Positions 58,739-64,000 of a DNA stretch of 64,000 nt are shown here, in pieces. The translations under genes were made by a program, and so were the position numbers. The stretch is taken from positions 124,001-188,000 of the forward strand of contig NZ_JAEEMU010000036.1 in the NCBI RefSeq assembly GCF_016283395.1, written 5' to 3'. The notes under the pieces are model-generated. The model did no database searches. It was not told the origin of the DNA and saw nothing but the letters and a program-made list of their open reading frames with translations. The stretch's first letter is position 1; every line of letters starts with the position of its first letter. Source of the stretch: Ruminococcus sp. GTDB lineage: Bacteria; Bacillota_A; Clostridia; Oscillospirales; Ruminococcaceae.

Positions 58739-61126
58739 TTATACCCAGAATGCGAACATCCTCTGGACTTCATAAGCCATTTCGGGGAATTCTCTGTTGT
58801 AGATATCAAAGCGGAATGCCTGATTGAATTCCTGTACGCCGCCAACTATAAGTCCCCACATCACCGAGAACCACATAAAGGCGGATATGAGCTTTTTCTT
58901 TGTGGGATCGTCAAGTCGGCTGTAGATGAAGAATATGATAGTGTATGCGCCGAGAAGTGACTGCCATGCGAAATCCACCATATATCTTACTGCATAGCCG
59001 CTTTCCCATACGGAAGCAACGATGCCGAATGGTATGAACAGGCATGGGATAGCTATGTATGCTGCGTGAAGGATCTTCTGCTTTCTTCCACCGCGGACTT
59101 TTTTCAGAGCCTTGCCCGAAAGCAGATATGCGAACATAGGAAGTGCAAGGAAGAAAAGTCCCGAGGTATTTGCTGTGGAATTAAGGTCGGCGTAGAAATA
59201 GCCTCCTGCGTTCATAAACTGGAACTCAGTGCCGATTATCGGGTAATAAGTCTTGAAAGCAGGCGGATTGAGGAAGTAGTTGTACAGAGCTGTCCATGAA
59301 AGTCGGCTGTGGAACTGAGTCTTTGTAAAGTCATTGATAGTAAGTGAATACTGTATGCCGAATTCAAACGGCGAGCCGAAACGGTCGTAGTTATACCACA
59401 TCTGTGTAAGACCTATGCAAGCCATTGGAACTATGGCACAGAGCAGATAGCGGACTCCCGAAGCGGTGAAAAGCTTGCTTTCGCCCTTTTTGCCCGATGC
59501 TGATACACGGGGAAGTGCAAGCATCATGAACAGTGCTGCGGTTATGCAGTAAAGTACAAGTGTAGGACGGCAGAGAACTGCTATGGCAAAGAGAAGCGAA
59601 GATATTGCTGTTCTGCTGAGTATGGGCTTTTCTGTACCTATTATGTTGGCGGAGAACATGAAATATACCGCCCATGTAAGCGTTGCAAAGCCAGCGGACA
59701 TAGCCACCTCGTAGAAAAGAGGTCTGCCAATGCTGAACCATATGCCGCTTACTGTCTGAATGAGGATAAGTCCTGCTATTGCTATGCCTGTTGGAGTTTT
59801 AGGGAAGAACTTCTTGAGGAACTCCTTGTAGAGCTTGGTAAGTCCGATCATACCAATGATAGCAAACAGGAGAACTGCCATAGAATCGGGGAAGAAATAT
59901 CCCGTCAGAAGATGATACGGCAGGAATACCAATACAACAGGAGCTATACCGTAATAGCTGAAATACTGCTGGTTGAAGTAAACATGATCCCACTGATAGC
60001 GGATATGAGCTTCATCAAGAGCATCACTGTTGTAAGGAGTAGGGAAGTTGTTGAGCTCGTCAGTAGGCTCGGTGAGCAGGTGAGTACTGCCGTGTTCAAA
60101 GGCTTCAACAAGCTCCTGAGTCATCTGGTTTCCTGTGGGACGCTTCATTATGTCGATGATAGAAGTGTTGTCGAGCTTTGTGAAGGTTATGAGTACTGCC
60201 GCAAGACAGGCGATATCAGTTATGATTACGCAGGCAAGACGGAATATCTTTTTATTCTTGGTAAAGCTGTACTGCATGGTCTTGCTCTTCATCATGAGCT
60301 GCCAGAAGCAGGCTGCAAATACGATAAGGAACAGTCTTGCCCATGAGATGCTCATAGGTATCTGTTTGTTGAAGGTGATGCCTTTAATATATACCATGCC
60401 CTCATCAAGGGGAGATACCGTAAGTTTAAGGTTGCTCACATCGCCTGAAAGGTGGAGCTGTATATAGTGAGAATGGGGCTTGCCCTTGACAAGAGTACCC
60501 TCGGCTATCATCTCTCTGTAGCTGTTTGACTTTGTTTCGTCCATAGCATCAATGGATACGTTTGCTGCCTTTGTGTTTTTGCCGAAGTCGATATCCACGT
60601 AAACATCTGCAACTTGTTCATTGATGCCCTTGAATGTGAATGTAGTTGTACGGTCGCCGATAACAGCTATATCGTCATTCTCGGGACGGTATTCAATATC
60701 GCTGCCGTCAGAAAGCTCCTGTGCGGAAAAGCTCATTTCTCCGTAGCTTCCGAACCAGAGACGGAATGTGGGGATACTGAATATGGTGGCTTCAAGCACA
60801 GTGGCTATGAGCAGGGCTTTTACGAATGTTTGAACGGTGTGGTACTTTTTCTTTTTGTTGACAGTGCAGGCAAGCATGGACAAGCCTGCTGCTGCACCGA
60901 GCATGAGGAAAGCACCCTTGTATTCGCTTATATTTATTATGCCGAAAGCTTCTGCGGCTGCTATGAAGCTGAGAAGTACCGCAGCACCTCTTGCAATGCC
61001 GCGCAGGCTCTTTGTCTTTGAACTTATCTTGCTGTAACCGTTGATGTCGCATTTTATCTCATGCAGAAAAACAGCGGTCACTGCGACAGAGACCGCAAGC
61101 ATTAAAACAAACAGGAACGTATTCAT
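58739..61126 (-). CDS. Polytopic membrane protein, GT-C glycosyltransferase-like
   Basis: 795 residues with about 14 membrane segments. A first block of four, an exposed beta-rich domain (about 125-260), then ten more segments with periplasmic loops such as RYQWDHVYFNQQYFSYYG and ISWARLF. The layout resembles GT-C mannosyl/oligosaccharyl transferases or YfhO-like proteins, but no clear DxD/E motif is fixed. Possibly glycosylates envelope polymers. In a tight operon (hflX side downstream; tgt 33 nt upstream). Confidence 0.72.
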   Translation of the reverse strand: MNTFLFVLMLAVSVAVTAVFLHEIKCDINGYSKISSKTKSLRGIARGAAVLLSFIAAAEAFGIINISEYKGAFLMLGAAAGLSMLACTVNKKKKYHTVQTFVKALLIATVLEATIFSIPTFRLWFGSYGEMSFSAQELSDGSDIEYRPENDDIAVIGDRTTTFTFKGINEQVADVYVDIDFGKNTKAANVSIDAMDETKSNSYREMIAEGTLVKGKPHSHYIQLHLSGDVSNLKLTVSPLDEGMVYIKGITFNKQIPMSISWARLFLIVFAACFWQLMMKSKTMQYSFTKNKKIFRLACVIITDIACLAAVLITFTKLDNTSIIDIMKRPTGNQMTQELVEAFEHGSTHLLTEPTDELNNFPTPYNSDALDEAHIRYQWDHVYFNQQYFSYYGIAPVVLVFLPYHLLTGYFFPDSMAVLLFAIIGMIGLTKLYKEFLKKFFPKTPTGIAIAGLILIQTVSGIWFSIGRPLFYEVAMSAGFATLTWAVYFMFSANIIGTEKPILSRTAISSLLFAIAVLCRPTLVLYCITAALFMMLALPRVSASGKKGESKLFTASGVRYLLCAIVPMACIGLTQMWYNYDRFGSPFEFGIQYSLTINDFTKTQFHSRLSWTALYNYFLNPPAFKTYYPIIGTEFQFMNAGGYFYADLNSTANTSGLFFLALPMFAYLLSGKALKKVRGGRKQKILHAAYIAIPCLFIPFGIVASVWESGYAVRYMVDFAWQSLLGAYTIIFFIYSRLDDPTKKKLISAFMWFSVMWGLIVGGVQEFNQAFRFDIYNREFPEMAYEVQRMFAFWV

Positions 61127-61159
61127 ATAAACTCCGTATTATGGCGTTATGCCGTGATA

Positions 61160-62700
<1,541 letters not shown>

Positions 62701-62726
62701 TTTTCTTTTTCCCTTCAATATTATTT

Positions 62727-63758
62727 TCAAAGTATACACATACTGTCGCCGAAGCTGAAAAATCTGTATTTTTCTTCGACCGCTGTCTTATAAGCTGTCA
62801 TTGTATTCTCGTATCCCATGAAAGCTGAAACAAGCATTATGAGCGTACTTTCGGGAAGGTGGAAGTTTGTTATGAGTCCGTCTATGCATTTGAATTCATA
62901 GGACGGGTAGATGAATATGTCCGTATATCCCTCGTGTTCGGAAATATCTCCGTAAAAGCTTGCCACGCTTTCAAGTGTGCGGCAGGTGGTAGTTCCTACA
63001 GCTATAACTCGTCCGCCCTTTGCCTTTGTCTCGTTTATAAGGTCGGCAGTCTCCTTCGGGAGATAGTAATGCTCGCTGTGCATTTTGTGGTCGAGTACGT
63101 TATCTTCCTTGACGGGGCGGAATGTACCCAGTCCCACATGGAGAGTTACGAAAGCAGTCTTTATGCCACGTGAGCGAAGATCGTCAAGCATTTCGGGAGT
63201 AAAGTGCAGACCTGCTGTGGGAGCGGCTGCTGAACCAAGCTCCTTTGAATATACTGTCTGATAACGTTCGCGGTTTTCGAGCTTTTCCTTTATGTAAGGC
63301 GGAAGCGGCATCTGTCCCACATCTTCGAGAGCTGTGAAGAAATTGCCCTCGCACTCGAACTGAACGATGCGGTTGCCGTCGTCCTTGACTTCAACTACCT
63401 CAGCGACCAGCCTGCCGCCGCCGAATGAGAAGCGTGTGCCCACCTTGGCTTTTTTGCCAGGACGGCAGATTATCTCCCAGCGTTTGTCGCCCTTCTGCTC
63501 CAGCAGGAGAAACTCGATAAAGGTCTGGTTGCCCACTTTTTCACCGTAAAGTCTTGCAGGGATAACTCGGGAATCGTTCATTACCAGCAAGTCACCTTCC
63601 TTGAGGTGATCGCATAGATTATAGAAGTGGTCGTGTGATATTGCTCCCGTTTTGCGGTCAACGCACATCATTCGTGAGGCGTTTCGCGGCTCTATGGGAG
63701 TCTGAGCGATGAGCTCCTCGGGAAGCTCATAGTAAAAATCGGATTTGAGAAGTTCCAT
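62727..63758 (-). CDS. queA: S-adenosylmethionine:tRNA ribosyltransferase-isomerase
   Basis: 343 residues. [46 protein letters not shown] and [18 protein letters not shown] are the conserved QueA blocks. It adds the epoxycyclopentane ring to preQ1-tRNA. First gene of the queuosine operon with the PAS gene and tgt. AAGGAG upstream of the start. Confidence 0.97.
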   Translation of the reverse strand: MELLKSDFYYELPEELIAQTPIEPRNASRMMCVDRKTGAISHDHFYNLCDHLKEGDLLVMNDSRVIPARLYGEKVGNQTFIEFLLLEQKGDKRWEIICRPGKKAKVGTRFSFGGGRLVAEVVEVKDDGNRIVQFECEGNFFTALEDVGQMPLPPYIKEKLENRERYQTVYSKELGSAAAPTAGLHFTPEMLDDLRSRGIKTAFVTLHVGLGTFRPVKEDNVLDHKMHSEHYYLPKETADLINETKAKGGRVIAVGTTTCRTLESVASFYGDISEHEGYTDIFIYPSYEFKCIDGLITNFHLPESTLIMLVSAFMGYENTMTAYKTAVEEKYRFFSFGDSMCIL

Positions 63759-63775
63759 TAATATCTCCTTTTTGT

Positions 63776-63891
63776 CCAGTGATCAGTTGATAGTGATTAG
63801 TGCTTAGCATGGAGTATTTTCAACTGACTAATCACTATGCACTAATAGCTAACAGCTGAAATCAAAATTTAGCAAAGCTAAATTTTGATTT
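63776..63891. repeat. Heptamer palindrome plus duplicated hairpin
   Basis: GTGATCA-GTTGATA-GTGATTA-GTGCTTA and the complementary arm CTAATCACTATGCACTAATAGC are followed by AAATCAAAATTTAGC-AAA-GCTAAATTTTGATTT (63859-63891), the same 30 bp hairpin seen at 56994-57025. Confidence 0.75.
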
Positions 63892-63916
63892 CTTGGAATA
63901 AAATTTCAATTATGTA

Positions 63917-63945
63917 TTGACAATAGCTGATTTAAGTGCTATTAT
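63917..63945 (+). promoter_or_regulatory. Sigma-A promoter ahead of the lysine riboswitch
   Basis: TTGACA (63917-63922), 17 bp spacer, TATTAT (63940-63945); the riboswitch starts 7 bp downstream, so the expected transcript begins at its first helix. Confidence 0.8.
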
Positions 63946-63951
63946 AGTTAC

Positions 63952-64000
63952 AAGGTAGAGGCGCGGCTGCGAATAGTACCTGTACACGGGACGACCCGTC
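63952..64000 (+). promoter_or_regulatory. 5' part of a lysine (L-box) riboswitch, cut by window end
   Basis: AAGGTAGAGGCGCGGCTGCGAA and the following AGTACCTGTAC resemble the conserved 5' junction of L-box RNAs (GGTAGAGG-YGCG). About 50 nt of the expected ~170 are present. The regulated gene, probably for lysine synthesis or transport, lies beyond the window. Confidence 0.7.

Overview
The window is chromosomal DNA from a low-to-mid-GC Gram-positive anaerobe, most likely a fibre-degrading Ruminococcus (Oscillospiraceae). The sequence evidence is nine dockerin-bearing secreted proteins, two CotH-family proteins, GH9, GH11 and GH53 modules, a cohesin-like/dockerin protein, Thr-rich linkers, AGGAGG-type ribosome binding sites and consensus sigma-A promoters. 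The species cannot be fixed from the sequence alone.

Layout. 1-4.9 kb: dockerin proteins (a partial one, a cohesin-like/dockerin protein, a lamin-tail/CotH/dockerin protein) and a flavodoxin-fold reductase. 5.1-34.7 kb: a cwlD-type N-acetylmuramoyl-L-alanine amidase gene split by a 28.9 kb insertion (5247-34154). A large serine recombinase (32.5-34.1 kb) lies at its right end, and a 7 bp core, CATGGCG, occurs at both junctions. Removing the insert restores a 244-codon amidase frame exactly. The insert carries an ABC-2 exporter behind a leader peptide and attenuator; a phosphorelay made of a REC/GGDEF/EAL protein, an HPt protein and a permease-histidine kinase-receiver fusion; a GH11 xylanase-dockerin-rhodanese fusion; an operon of M13 peptidase lipoprotein, FtsX-type ABC transporter and LytTR/GHKL two-component system, preceded by 21-bp-spaced direct repeats; a dockerin/CotH protein; and GH9 and GH11 homologues that lack catalytic residues. 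No conjugation, phage structural or replication genes are visible in it.

34.8-64 kb is housekeeping backbone: TSCPD protein, GH25 lysozyme, IreB, Sfp-type PPTase, an array of tiny two-TM membrane proteins, secA, lipoprotein, methyltransferase, hslO, HAD phosphatase, GH53-dockerin, NERD protein, rpsF-ssb-rpsR, antiporter, ispF, a secreted protein/30-aa peptide/Thr-rich lipoprotein operon, a lysozyme-like dockerin protein, a MIF-like tautomerase, a methionine gamma-lyase-family enzyme, hflX, GIY-YIG, a polytopic membrane protein, tgt, a PAS protein and queA. It ends in the 5' part of a probable lysine riboswitch.

Intergenic regions hold a family of 140-190 bp palindromic repeats with terminal inverted repeats. 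Their arms are built of 7-nt units (AGCCRTT / GGCTAAT), and other intergenic sites carry heptamer arrays with different unit sequences. The most notable features are the amidase-splitting recombinase element, its signalling and pseudoenzyme cargo, and the small membrane-protein array.
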